Positions 10,160-18,506 of a stretch of 64,000 nt of DNA are shown in pieces. The notes below the pieces were generated by a model. It saw only the letters and a program-made list of their open reading frames with translations. It was not told where the DNA came from and ran no database searches. Each line of letters starts with the position of its first letter. Position 1 is the stretch's first letter. This stretch comes from Bradyrhizobium sp. cir1 (lineage in GTDB: Bacteria > Pseudomonadota > Alphaproteobacteria > Rhizobiales > Xanthobacteraceae). The DNA is taken from positions 310,001 to 374,000 of the forward strand of contig NZ_JACIHE010000004.1 in assembly GCF_014198245.1 (NCBI RefSeq). Reading direction: 5' to 3'. The position numbers and the translations under genes are program-made.

Positions 10160-10831
10160 CAAAAAGGCGACGGTCGACACCGCCACGCTGAGTGCGAGCA
10201 GGATCAGGCCGAGGCCCAGTGCCAGCGGCAGGTCGCCCTTGCTGGTCTCCAGCGCGATCGCGGTGGTCATGGTCCGCGTGAAGCCGCGGATATTGCCGCC
10301 GACGATGATGATGGCGCCGACTTCGGCGATGGCGCGCCCGAAGGCCGCGAGAAAGGCCGTCAGCAGCGAGGTCCGTCCCAGCGCAAGCAGGAGCGCCATG
10401 CTGCGGTAGGCGGACAGTCCGTCGATCCGCGCCAGATCGCCATACTCTGCCCAGAGCAGGCTCGCCGGCCGGTGCACCAGCGCCACCACGATCGGCGTCG
10501 CGAGCAGCGTCTGCGCGATCACCATCGCGGCGGGTGTGAACAGCAGGCCGGCCGCGCCCAGCGGGCCGGACCGCGACAGCAGCAGATAGAGCGCGAGCCC
10601 GACCACGACCGGCGGGAGGCCAAGCAGCGCATTGGTCAGCACGATGATGACCTGCCGTCCCCGGAAACGGGTGATCGCGAGCAGGGCGCCAAACGGTGCG
10701 CCGATCAGCAGCGCGACAAGGCTGGCAGTCAGGCTGACGCGGACCGACAACGCGACGATGCCCAGAAGCTCGGCGTCGGCATCGCCGATCAGAGCGAAGG
10801 CGGCGACGATGGATCGCGCGAAATCGTTCAT
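10133..10831 (-). CDS. tupB: Tungstate ABC transporter, permease
   Basis: Inner-membrane permease of 232 aa with about five to six hydrophobic segments and the cytoplasmic EAA-type loop around GRAIAEVGAIIIVGGN, as in TupB/ModB proteins. The start ATG at 10831 (MNDFARS) follows family N-termini; the open frame runs to 10960 but that stretch is Arg-rich and not membrane-like. The gene converges on tupA and overlaps it by 27 bp, so the pair cannot be one transcript. No TupC ATPase gene is adjacent: upstream lies the arsenic operon. Confidence 0.83.
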   Translation of the reverse strand: MNDFARSIVAAFALIGDADAELLGIVALSVRVSLTASLVALLIGAPFGALLAITRFRGRQVIIVLTNALLGLPPVVVGLALYLLLSRSGPLGAAGLLFTPAAMVIAQTLLATPIVVALVHRPASLLWAEYGDLARIDGLSAYRSMALLLALGRTSLLTAFLAAFGRAIAEVGAIIIVGGNIRGFTRTMTTAIALETSKGDLPLALGLGLILLALSVAVSTVAFLLVGRVGEK

Positions 10832-11032
10832 TCGCGACTGAACTTCGGGGCTCGGCCGTACGCCTCGGGGGCATCGATGTCGAGGTTGCAAAAGCGCGTC
10901 ACGGGCGGGTCCCTGTCGTCTGGAGCAAAGCTGCGAGCGGCAGCCTGCCATCGAAGGCACTCACAGAATACTCGGCAGGAGCGTTTTGAAAACCCGATTC
11001 ATCCGGCGGCGAATGCCGCAGCCGTCCCGGCG

Positions 11033-11713
11033 TCAAGAGGCGTGTTGTTTCACCGGGGCGCCGCCCCAAAGCCAGCCCGCAAGCGGAACGGCGAGAAATG
11101 CGCCGACGAGCTGCGCAGCGATGAAGGCCGGCACGCCCTGCGGGGCGATGCCCGCGAAGGTATCGGACAGCGACCTGGCGACGGTGACCGCCGGATTGGC
11201 AAAGGACGTCGAGGCCGTGAACCAGTAGGCCGAGGTGATGTACAGGCCGACTGCGTAAGGCACGGCGGGTTGCGTTCGCGACGCGACGCCGAAGATCGTC
11301 AGCAGCAGGCCGAAGGTCGCCGCGGCTTCGGCAAGCCATTGTCCGGCTCCGGTACGCTGGGTCAGGGAGAGCTGCAGGACCGGAAGCTCGAACATCAGAT
11401 GCGCGATCCACACGCCGATGATTGCGCCGGAGGTCTGTGCGACGACGTAGATCGCCGCTTCGTTCCAGGCCATTTCGCCACGCAGGGTGAAGGCCAGCGT
11501 CACCGCCGGATTGAAATGGGCGCCCGACACGGATGCGAAGGTGAGGATCAGTGCGACCAGAATCGCGCCGGTGGCGATCGTGTTGCACAGGAGCGCGAGC
11601 GCGATATTTCCGCCCGAAAGCTTCTGGGCCATGATCCCCGAACCGACCACCGCGGCAAGCAGGAACGCGGTCCCGAGCCACTCGGCGATGGCGCGTCGCG
11701 CAAGCCCCGGCAT
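11033..11713 (-). CDS. aqpS: Aquaglyceroporin of the arsenic operon
   Basis: MIP-family channel of 226 aa with six hydrophobic segments and two NPA boxes (HFNPAVT and FANPAVTVA). In rhizobial ars operons, AqpS replaces an ArsB/Acr3 pump: arsenite made by ArsC leaves down its gradient through the channel. The context supports that role, since the ATG overlaps the arsC stop (TGATG) and the operon begins with arsR. No arsB or acr3 is seen nearby. The reading frame upstream through arsC is a shadow. Confidence 0.88.
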   Translation of the reverse strand: MPGLARRAIAEWLGTAFLLAAVVGSGIMAQKLSGGNIALALLCNTIATGAILVALILTFASVSGAHFNPAVTLAFTLRGEMAWNEAAIYVVAQTSGAIIGVWIAHLMFELPVLQLSLTQRTGAGQWLAEAAATFGLLLTIFGVASRTQPAVPYAVGLYITSAYWFTASTSFANPAVTVARSLSDTFAGIAPQGVPAFIAAQLVGAFLAVPLAGWLWGGAPVKQHAS

Positions 11714-12123
11714 CAGGCGCCGCGCTCCAGCCGGACCCGCTCGCCGTCTTCCTTGACGAACTCGCCCTGCTGCGCCGGCAACAGATCCAGCACCAGCTCG
11801 GACGGGCGACAGAGTCTTGCGCCGTTCGGCGTGACCACGATCGGTCTGTTGATGAGGATCGGGTGCGCCATCATTGCGTCGAGTAGCTGGTCGTCGGTCA
11901 GCGCTGCGTTGCCGAGCCCGAGCTCGGCATAGGGGGTGCCCTTTTCGCGAAGCAGCTCGCGCACGGAAAGCCCCATGCGCAGGACGAGCTGCTGCAACAT
12001 GACCCGCGACGGCGGCGTCTTCAGATATTCGATCACATGCGGCTCGATGCCGGCGTGGCGGATCATCGCGAGCGTGTTGCGCGAGGTACCGCAAGCGGGA
12101 TTGTGGTAGATGATCGCGTCCAT
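11713..12123 (-). CDS. arsC: Arsenate reductase, glutaredoxin-dependent
   Basis: Reduces As(V) to As(III) with glutathione and glutaredoxin. 136 aa from the ATG at 12123, which has GAAGG about 8 bases upstream. The catalytic Cys11 sits in IIYHNPACGTSRN. Downstream are the family's VIEYLKTPPSR and a PILINRPIV segment with the conserved Arg residues. An in-frame TTG at 12141 is less likely because it overlaps the arsI stop. It is third in arsR-arsI-arsC-aqpS and is coupled to aqpS by a one-base stop/start overlap. Confidence 0.93.
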   Translation of the reverse strand: MDAIIYHNPACGTSRNTLAMIRHAGIEPHVIEYLKTPPSRVMLQQLVLRMGLSVRELLREKGTPYAELGLGNAALTDDQLLDAMMAHPILINRPIVVTPNGARLCRPSELVLDLLPAQQGEFVKEDGERVRLERGA

Positions 12124-12134
12124 GGGCTGGACCT

Positions 12135-12617
12135 TCAGCAACAGGCCGACGACTGCTTCGGTGCCGCCTGAGGCGCGCAGCAGGCCGTTTGCTTTTCTGC
12201 CTGCTTGCCATGCGCAACCCGCGCGCCGTTCTCACCGGTGCCGTCGCCGTAATCGGTGCTTTCGCCGGTGGTGTAGAAGGTTTCCCAGGCGATGCCGGCT
12301 GGATCGTCGATCCAGGATTTTTCCGACTTGGCGTAGCAGCAGGTCGTCTGCCCCTGCTCGATGACATTGCCGCCGGCCTGACGCAGCCGCGCGTAGACCT
12401 CCTGAAGCTCATCGCCGGTCTCGACCTGGATGCCGAGATGATCGAGGCCGGGCTCGCGTCCGCGCGTCGAGATCGCAAAATTGACGCGAGGGTCTTCGAG
12501 CATCCATTTGGCATAGTCGGATTTCACGACCGAGGGATCGCTTGCAAACAGGGCCGAGTAGAATCGGATGGAGTGCGAGAGGTCCTCGACGGACACGTGA
12601 ACGTGCAGGCGCTTCAT
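12135..12617 (-). CDS. arsI: ArsI-type C-As lyase (VOC family)
   Basis: Vicinal-oxygen-chelate protein of 160 aa. ArsI cleaves the C-As bond of trivalent methyl- or phenyl-arsenicals using Fe(II) and O2. Visible ligands fit: an early His in LHVHVS, His60 in GLDHLG, Glu112 in IAWETFY, and the ArsI-defining Cys93-Cys94 pair in TTCCYAKSEKSW. A Cys-rich tail (Cys146-147, Cys159-160) may bind As(III). The ATG at 12617 has AGGACAG upstream. CadI-type cadmium-induced proteins are relatives, but the CC pair plus arsR/arsC context favours ArsI. Confidence 0.85.
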   Translation of the reverse strand: MKRLHVHVSVEDLSHSIRFYSALFASDPSVVKSDYAKWMLEDPRVNFAISTRGREPGLDHLGIQVETGDELQEVYARLRQAGGNVIEQGQTTCCYAKSEKSWIDDPAGIAWETFYTTGESTDYGDGTGENGARVAHGKQAEKQTACCAPQAAPKQSSACC

Positions 12618-12628
12618 GCTCTGTCCTT

Positions 12629-12973
12629 TCAGGCTGGCACTCGACTGCGCTTTCGCGCGGGCTTGCAGGCGGGGGCCGGCGTACAAGACGTTCCGCCGCA
12701 GCAGTTCTCGGTCAGGAAGCCGACGAGCGCGTTCATGGTCTCGAACCGCGCCGCATAGATCATCGAGCGCCCCTCGCGCCGCACGGTGGCAAGGCCCGCC
12801 ATCCGCAGCCGGTCGAAGTGAAACGTCAGCGTGTTGGGCGCGAGATCCAGCGCCTCGGCGACCGCGCCCGCCGCCATGCCGTCCGGTCCGGCCTGAACCA
12901 GCAGGCGGAACACATCGAGGCGGTTGTCCTGGGCAAGTGCGGCGAGAGCCGCGACGGCATCGATCTTTTCCAT
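12629..12973 (-). CDS. arsR: ArsR-family arsenite-responsive repressor
   Basis: Winged-helix metalloregulator of 114 aa, first gene of the arsenic operon. The recognition region is around LAPNTLTFHFDRLRMAGL. Unlike E. coli ArsR, no Cys pair lies in the DNA-binding helix; instead there are C-terminal cysteines (Cys91, 92, 97, 103 in NCCGGTSC and PAC), as in ArsR proteins that sense As(III) with C-terminal thiols. It should bind the inverted repeat directly upstream of its own ATG. The next gene, arsI, begins 11 bp after its stop. Confidence 0.92.
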   Translation of the reverse strand: MEKIDAVAALAALAQDNRLDVFRLLVQAGPDGMAAGAVAEALDLAPNTLTFHFDRLRMAGLATVRREGRSMIYAARFETMNALVGFLTENCCGGTSCTPAPACKPARKRSRVPA

Positions 12974-12993
12974 ATTTCAACGATTATTGAAAT
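12974..12993. promoter_or_regulatory. Probable ArsR operator
   Basis: A perfect 7-bp inverted repeat, ATTTCAA and TTGAAAT, separated by six bases and ending at the base before the arsR start codon. Its AT-rich TTCAA-N6-TTGAA shape is the usual ArsR/SmtB operator form and stands out from the GC-rich surroundings. Occupancy would block the arsR-arsI-arsC-aqpS transcript. Confidence 0.8.
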
Positions 12994-13047
12994 AAAGGCG
13001 CGCTGTCAATCGCGAACTCGCCCGGCGTGCGCCCGGGAAAATCTTGG

Positions 13048-14103
13048 TCAGATCAACCCGCGGAGCACCTCAATCAGCCGGCCGCACTGCTCATTCGTTC
13101 CGACCGTAATCCGCAGGAAGTCCTCGATGCGGGGCTTCCTAAAATGCCGGACCAGCACGCCGCGCTGGCGAAGTGCGGCCGCGAGATCGGCACCGCTGCG
13201 GCTGCGATGACGCGCGAACGCGAAGTTTGCAAGTGACGGCAACACCTCGAAGCCGAGTTGCCCGAGATCGCGCGTCAGCACGTCGCGGCTTGCGATGATA
13301 CGGGCGCGGGTCTCGATGAACCATTCCTCGTCCTCGATGGCGGCGACGGCGCCGGCGATGGCGAGGCAGTCGACGGGATAGGAGTTGAAGCTGTCCTTGA
13401 CCCGCTCCAGCGCTTCGATCAGCGGCCGCTGGCCGATGGCAAAGCCGACCCTGAGGCCCGCGAGCGAGCGCGATTTCGAGAAGGTCTGGATCACGAGCAG
13501 ATTGTCGTGGCGCGCAACGAGCGGCACGGCGCTCTCGGCGCCGAAATCGACATAGGCCTCGTCCACCACCACAAGCCGGTCCGGATTTTCCGCGAGCAGT
13601 GCGGCGATCGCCTCGCGCGGAAGCGCGATACCGGTGGGCGCATTCGGATTGCAGAGCAGCAGGATGGCGCTCGACGGTCGCCTGTAGCCGGCGGTGTCGA
13701 TTCTCATCGCGGGATCGAGCGGCACTTCCTCGTACGCTATGCCATAGAGGCCGCAATAGACCGGGTAGAAGCTATAGGTGACATCAGGAAACAGAAGCGG
13801 CCTATCGTGCTTCAGAAGCGCCTGGAAGGTGTGGGCCAGAACCTCGTCCGATCCGTTGCCGACGAACACCTGCTCGGGCGCAACGCCGCTGTAGGCCGCG
13901 ATCGCCTCGCGCAGGCGCGTGGCGTGCGGGTCGGGATAGAGGCGCAGCCGCTCCGCAGCCGATGTGATCGCTGCCAGCACGCGCGGCGAGGGCGGATAGG
14001 AATTCTCGTTGGTGTTGAGCTTGACGACGCCGTCCTGCTTCGGCTGCTCGCCCGGCACGTAGGGCGAAAGCGTGTGGACGACCGGGCTCCAGAAGCGGCT
14101 CAT
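13048..14103 (-). CDS. hisC: Histidinol-phosphate aminotransferase
   Basis: PLP-dependent fold-type I aminotransferase of 351 aa, acting in histidine biosynthesis on imidazole-acetol phosphate. Visible features: [13 protein letters not shown] near the N-terminus, GNGSDEVL, the VVDEAYVDF motif, and the PLP-lysine region [15 protein letters not shown]. The C-terminal [10 protein letters not shown] segment holds the substrate-binding Arg region. The start at 14103 gives the canonical N-terminus; the upstream extension to 14163 is not conserved-looking. It is monocistronic here, away from other his genes, and could act on related aromatic keto acids. Confidence 0.9.
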   Translation of the reverse strand: MSRFWSPVVHTLSPYVPGEQPKQDGVVKLNTNENSYPPSPRVLAAITSAAERLRLYPDPHATRLREAIAAYSGVAPEQVFVGNGSDEVLAHTFQALLKHDRPLLFPDVTYSFYPVYCGLYGIAYEEVPLDPAMRIDTAGYRRPSSAILLLCNPNAPTGIALPREAIAALLAENPDRLVVVDEAYVDFGAESAVPLVARHDNLLVIQTFSKSRSLAGLRVGFAIGQRPLIEALERVKDSFNSYPVDCLAIAGAVAAIEDEEWFIETRARIIASRDVLTRDLGQLGFEVLPSLANFAFARHRSRSGADLAAALRQRGVLVRHFRKPRIEDFLRITVGTNEQCGRLIEVLRGLI

Positions 14104-14328
14104 GATCTCCAATCCGGGTTGATCCGGCACAGTAGGGGATGCGGGGCATCGGCGGAAGTGCATCCGCCTTCAGCATTCTTGGCAGGTCCGCACGGGCCTC
14201 ATGGCCGGCGACGTTCCCCCAAGCGCGGCCTTCATGCTAGCCTCCTCATGCAAACGCAAGACCTGAAAACAACAAAGAAGGCCGGCGCGCCACAAGGCTG
14301 CGCAGAAGAGCCGCAAAGAGAGGAACAC

Positions 14329-15807
14329 ATGCCGGGTGCAGCCCTTGTCACCGCTCCCTCCATTCCGACCGCGCCAGTGACGCCAGCTGTTCTCGATCGC
14401 TTGCGAACCATCGTGGGCGACAAGGGCCTGATCCTGGACGAGCACGACAAACGGCCGTTCGTGACCGACTGGCGCGGCGAGCTCGCCGGGCAGGCTGCAG
14501 CGGTCGTGCGACCGGCCAGCACCGCGGAAGTCTCCTCGGTCGTCAAGCTCTGCCATGACAACGGCATTGCCATCGTGCCGCAAGGCGGCAACACCGGCCT
14601 GATGGGCGGTGCCACGCCCTGGGCTGCGCATCGCGGTATCCTGCTCTCGCTCGGCCGCATGAACCACGTGCTGAATGTCGACCCCGTCGGCTACACCATG
14701 ACTGTCGAGGCGGGCTGCGTTCTCCAGACGCTTCAGGACGCGGCCGCGCGCCATGACCGCTTCTTTCCGCTCAGCCTGGGTGCGCAGGGCTCGTGCATGA
14801 TCGGAGGCAATTTGTCCACCAATGCCGGCGGCGTGCAGGTGCTGCGCTATGGCAATGCGCGCAATCTGGTGCTGGGCCTCGAGGTCGTCTTGGCCAACGG
14901 CGATGTCTGGGACGGGCTGCGTGCGCTCAAGAAGGACAACACCGGCTACGACCTCAAGCATCTGTTCATGGGCGCCGAAGGCACGCTCGGCATCATCACC
15001 AAGGCGGTGCTGAAGCTGTGGCCCGCGCCGAAGGACGTCTGCACGGCATGGCTCGCGATCCGCGATCTCAGCGCTGCGATCGAGCTCCTGTCGGAGGCGC
15101 ATGCGGCGTCCGACGACGATGTCGGCTCCTGCGAGCTGATGAGCCGCGCATGCACCGATATGGTGCTGCGGCACATTCCCGGCACCCAGGATCCTCTCAA
15201 GGCGGGGACCGATTGGTATGTCCTGCTCGAATGGTCGTCGGCCCGCCCGCGGCAGGACGGCGGTGCGGGCATGTCGGACAGGATGGAGCAGTTCCTGGCC
15301 GATCAGCTCGAGGCGGGCCGTGTGCTCGATGCGGTGATCGCACAGACCGAAACACAGTCGCGCAACATGTGGCGCATCCGCGAGAGCGTGGCCGAGGCCT
15401 CGCGCGCCGAAGGGCCGGGCCTGAGCTACGACGTGTCGGTCGCGATCTCCCGGATTCCGGAATTCATCGACAAGGGTTTGAAGTCTACCCTCGACATCCT
15501 GCCGACGATCCGTCCCTATCCGCTCGGCCACATCGGAGACGGCAATGTGCACTTCTCCTTCATGGGTCCGAAGGGCATGGATCGCGAGACGCTCAGCCAG
15601 TATTCCCCGGCGATCACGCGGGCCGTCAACGACCTCGTCACCGCCATGGGCGGCTCGATCTCGGCCGAACACGGCATCGGCATCGAGAAGCTCGACGAGC
15701 TCCAGCACTATCGCTCCAGGACCGAGCTCGACATCATGCGCACGATCAAGCGGGCGCTCGACCCCGACAACATCATGAATCCGGGCAAGGTGCTGCGTCT
15801 CGGGTGA
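14329..15807 (+). CDS. FAD-binding D-2-hydroxyacid dehydrogenase
   Basis: Flavoprotein of the D-lactate / D-2-hydroxyglutarate dehydrogenase (GlcD) group, 492 aa. It oxidises a D-2-hydroxyacid to the 2-oxoacid. The FAD-binding PCMH domain is marked by [31 protein letters not shown] and [18 protein letters not shown]. The C-terminal cap contains [16 protein letters not shown] with the metal-binding His residues and ends [12 protein letters not shown]...[11 protein letters not shown]. The ATG at 14329 follows AGAGAGG. D-2-hydroxyglutarate is the best guess, but lactate cannot be excluded. Confidence 0.88.
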   Translation: MPGAALVTAPSIPTAPVTPAVLDRLRTIVGDKGLILDEHDKRPFVTDWRGELAGQAAAVVRPASTAEVSSVVKLCHDNGIAIVPQGGNTGLMGGATPWAAHRGILLSLGRMNHVLNVDPVGYTMTVEAGCVLQTLQDAAARHDRFFPLSLGAQGSCMIGGNLSTNAGGVQVLRYGNARNLVLGLEVVLANGDVWDGLRALKKDNTGYDLKHLFMGAEGTLGIITKAVLKLWPAPKDVCTAWLAIRDLSAAIELLSEAHAASDDDVGSCELMSRACTDMVLRHIPGTQDPLKAGTDWYVLLEWSSARPRQDGGAGMSDRMEQFLADQLEAGRVLDAVIAQTETQSRNMWRIRESVAEASRAEGPGLSYDVSVAISRIPEFIDKGLKSTLDILPTIRPYPLGHIGDGNVHFSFMGPKGMDRETLSQYSPAITRAVNDLVTAMGGSISAEHGIGIEKLDELQHYRSRTELDIMRTIKRALDPDNIMNPGKVLRLG

Positions 15808-16039
15808 GATGAGGGCCGGCCACAGCCGGCCGCGGTCCGGCGAACCCAGGCCAAACAGCCACAAAGGTGCCAAATCATGCCTTTTCGCCGCGGGCTGGCG
15901 GCTTTATTCCGCCTGCGGATGCTTTAAGGAAAGGGCAGGATCAGGTCGCAGGCGCCCCCTGGCGGTGCTAGACCCTGATGCAGGAACAATGGGGCCGGCC
16001 GGTAGCCGGCTGGCCCGCAAGGATGAAGGATATGAGACA

Positions 16040-16891
16040 ATGATCCAGAGCGTTGGCATCATCGGGGCAGGGACCATGGGGAACGGCATCGCGCAGATCT
16101 GCGCGGCGGCGGGGCTTTCGGTCGTGATGGTCGATATTTCCGATGCGGCGGTGAACCGCGGCCTGTCGACGGTTGGCGGCAGCCTCGAGCGCCTGGTCAA
16201 GAAGGAGAAGATGTCGGCGGCCGACCGCGATGCGACGCTCAAGCGCATCGCCGGCACGACCGACCGGGCGAAGCTGTCGGATTGCGACCTCGTCATCGAG
16301 GCCGCCACCGAGAACGAGGAGCTCAAGGTCAAGATCCTCAAGGACCTCTGCGCCACCCTGTCGCCGCGCACGCTGGTGGCGACCAACACCTCCTCGATCT
16401 CGATCACGAAGCTCGCCGCGGCGACCGACCGTCCCGATCGTTTCATCGGCATGCACTTCTTCAACCCGGTGCCGGTGATGGCGCTGCTGGAGCTCATCCG
16501 GGGCCTGCAGACCTCCGACGACACCCATGCCAAGGCGCTCGATTTCGCCCAGCGTGTCGGCAAGGTGGCGATCACCGCCAAGAACAGTCCGGGCTTCGCC
16601 GTCAACCGCATCCTCTGCCCGATGATCAACGAGGCGATCTTCGCGCTCCAGGAAGGGATCGCGACGGCCGAAGAGATCGACGCCGGCATGAAACTCGGCT
16701 GCAACCACCCGATCGGGCCGCTGGCGCTCGCGGATCTCGTCGGGCTCGACACCATGCTGTCGGTGATGGAGGTCTTTTACAAAGGCTTCAACGATCCTAA
16801 ATATCGGCCAGCGCCGCTGCTGAAAGAGATGGTCGATGCCGGCCACCTCGGCCGCAAGACGGGGCAGGGTTTTTACACTTACAAGGCCTGA
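16040..16891 (+). CDS. 3-hydroxybutyryl-CoA dehydrogenase
   Basis: NAD(P)-dependent dehydrogenase of 283 aa converting 3-hydroxybutyryl-CoA and acetoacetyl-CoA, used in butyrate/PHB metabolism and beta-oxidation. The Rossmann loop is [13 protein letters not shown] at residues 6-18. The catalytic His lies in [12 protein letters not shown], with the paired Glu/Asn in [12 protein letters not shown] and [10 protein letters not shown]. The C-terminal helical domain ends [13 protein letters not shown]. The ATG at 16040 has an AAGGA upstream. The open frame back to 15809 is not coding. Confidence 0.93.
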   Translation: MIQSVGIIGAGTMGNGIAQICAAAGLSVVMVDISDAAVNRGLSTVGGSLERLVKKEKMSAADRDATLKRIAGTTDRAKLSDCDLVIEAATENEELKVKILKDLCATLSPRTLVATNTSSISITKLAAATDRPDRFIGMHFFNPVPVMALLELIRGLQTSDDTHAKALDFAQRVGKVAITAKNSPGFAVNRILCPMINEAIFALQEGIATAEEIDAGMKLGCNHPIGPLALADLVGLDTMLSVMEVFYKGFNDPKYRPAPLLKEMVDAGHLGRKTGQGFYTYKA

Positions 16892-17028
16892 TCAAGGCGT
16901 CGGCGGCGGGCATCGAGTGTCCGCCGCCGGATCCCGCAATTTGCGCTGCGACAAAGACGCCGTGCGCGATTGGCCCGACAATGTCGAACGGGCGGCCTGC
17001 GGGAACAACGGAACGGATAACAAAGGAC

Positions 17029-17493
17029 ATGTCGGATCGACTGAAGGCCGAGCGCGAGGCTGCGGCCGCGCGACGGAACCTGCTGACCCAGGATGCGATT
17101 GAGCGCACCGGAATCACCGAGGAGATGATCGGGGAACTCGTCACTCGCTTCTATGGGCGCGTGCGCGAGGACGCGCTGCTGGGGCCGGTTTTCGCGATCG
17201 TGCAGAATTGGGACGAGCATCTCGCCAAGCTCAGGGATTTCTGGTCGTCGGTCGTGCTGATGAGCGGCCGCTATCATGGCTCGCCGATGCGGGCGCATCT
17301 GCCGCTGAATCTGGTCGGCGGCCATTTCGATCGCTGGCTCGATCTGTTCGAACAGACCGCACGCGAAGTGTGTCCGCCTGCGGCTGCCGCGCTCTTCATC
17401 GACAAGGCGCGTCGCATCGCCGACAGTTTTGAGATGGCGTCGGCGACTGTTGCAGGCGGCATCGCGTCGCCGCGTCACCTGCTCAGGTCGTGA
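17029..17493 (+). CDS. Group III truncated haemoglobin
   Basis: 154-aa 2-on-2 globin of the trHb3 class. It has the helix-B Phe-Tyr (TRFYGRVRED), a Trp in the DFWSSVVLMSGRYHGSP segment typical of group III, and the proximal His in AHLPLNLVGGHFDRW. The ATG at 17029 follows AAAGGA; an ATG 48 bases upstream is less likely. Function in this class is open: oxygen or NO chemistry under microaerobic conditions is usually proposed, which would suit a rhizobium. No coupled gene. Confidence 0.85.
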   Translation: MSDRLKAEREAAAARRNLLTQDAIERTGITEEMIGELVTRFYGRVREDALLGPVFAIVQNWDEHLAKLRDFWSSVVLMSGRYHGSPMRAHLPLNLVGGHFDRWLDLFEQTAREVCPPAAAALFIDKARRIADSFEMASATVAGGIASPRHLLRS

Positions 17494-17738
17494 ACACAGA
17501 ATGCCTGCCTGAGAAAGGTGCAGCTCGCATCGCGCGATAGCGCGTTGTACCAATTCCAACATCATCGGTCTGATCTGCAAAATCATCATGCTGTTCGCGC
17601 AATGCGATGTAGAATTTGCGAAAACGCGCTTGCTCGCGTTCACTCTCGTTCAATCAACGCGAGCAAAGCCATATTGATGCACTGCGGCGCCAAGTCTTCG
17701 CCTTGTTTTCGGCAGAGTTCCAGCGCCTGCTAGCGGGC

Positions 17739-18392
17739 ATGGCTCGCACATCGTTCAACACCACATCTTCACCCTCCGAGAGTGCTGCGGAACCTGAAGT
17801 CGACGCGGGCATGGAGCAGACGCGGCGAACGCTGCTGCTCGGTGCGCTCGCCACCACCGCATGCCTCGGCTGTTCCACAGAGGCGCGCGCCGGCGAGGAT
17901 GCGCCCGGCTCCGACGAGCGGCCGCAGAAGGGCGACGCGCTCGTCTTTTCCGAAGGCGATCAGGAAGGAAAGCCGGTCACCTTGGCCGATCTCCCGGCCG
18001 GCGGGCCGCCGGTGCATGCCTGGCCGAAGGATCCCAAGACATCGGTGGTGCGCAGTGGGTCTCGGCTCAACGAGATCGTGCTCATCCGCCTCGATCCTGC
18101 CGAGCTCGACGACAAGACCCGCGAGCGCGCCGTCGATGGCATCCTCGCCTATTCGGCGATCTGCTCGCACGCCGGCTGTCCCGTCACCGCCTGGGTGAAG
18201 AGCGATGTCGGCGACAAGGAGGTGTTCAAATGCATGTGCCACAACTCCGAATACGATCCTCGCGCGGGCGCGCAGGTCGTGTTCGGACCGGCGCCGCGGC
18301 GGCTCGCAGCGCTGCCGCTGGCGCTCGCTGACGGCTCGCTCAGCGTCGCCGGCAACTTCATCGGAAAGGTAGGTGGCGCGCAGCCTGGATGA
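17739..18392 (+). CDS. Exported Rieske [2Fe-2S] protein
   Basis: About 217 aa. An N-terminal twin-arginine segment (QTRRTLLLGALATTACLGC) suggests export by Tat, possibly as a lipoprotein. The Rieske cluster motifs are CSHAGCP and KCMCHNSEYD (Cys-x-His ... Cys-x2-His), the second Cys of box 1 offering a disulfide. The start is uncertain (17739 or the ATG at 17812 before EQTRRT; no strong ribosome site). It lies 114 bp upstream of, and on the same strand as, a PQQ dehydrogenase, so it is a candidate electron acceptor for it. No bc1 genes are adjacent. Confidence 0.8.
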   Translation: MARTSFNTTSSPSESAAEPEVDAGMEQTRRTLLLGALATTACLGCSTEARAGEDAPGSDERPQKGDALVFSEGDQEGKPVTLADLPAGGPPVHAWPKDPKTSVVRSGSRLNEIVLIRLDPAELDDKTRERAVDGILAYSAICSHAGCPVTAWVKSDVGDKEVFKCMCHNSEYDPRAGAQVVFGPAPRRLAALPLALADGSLSVAGNFIGKVGGAQPG

Positions 18393-18506
18393 TGGACGCT
18401 GCGGGGGATGCCCGCGTCACGAGAGGCCGCATCCGCCGACGGGCGGACGACGGGACGAACAAGAATTCAAATCAAGAATTCAAACGGATGAAAAAGGGGA
18501 ACGTCC

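Noticed and set aside
17518..17733. 71-codon frame upstream of the Rieske gene
   Set aside because: No ribosome site, Cys/Ser-rich random composition, and it overlaps the Rieske upstream region.
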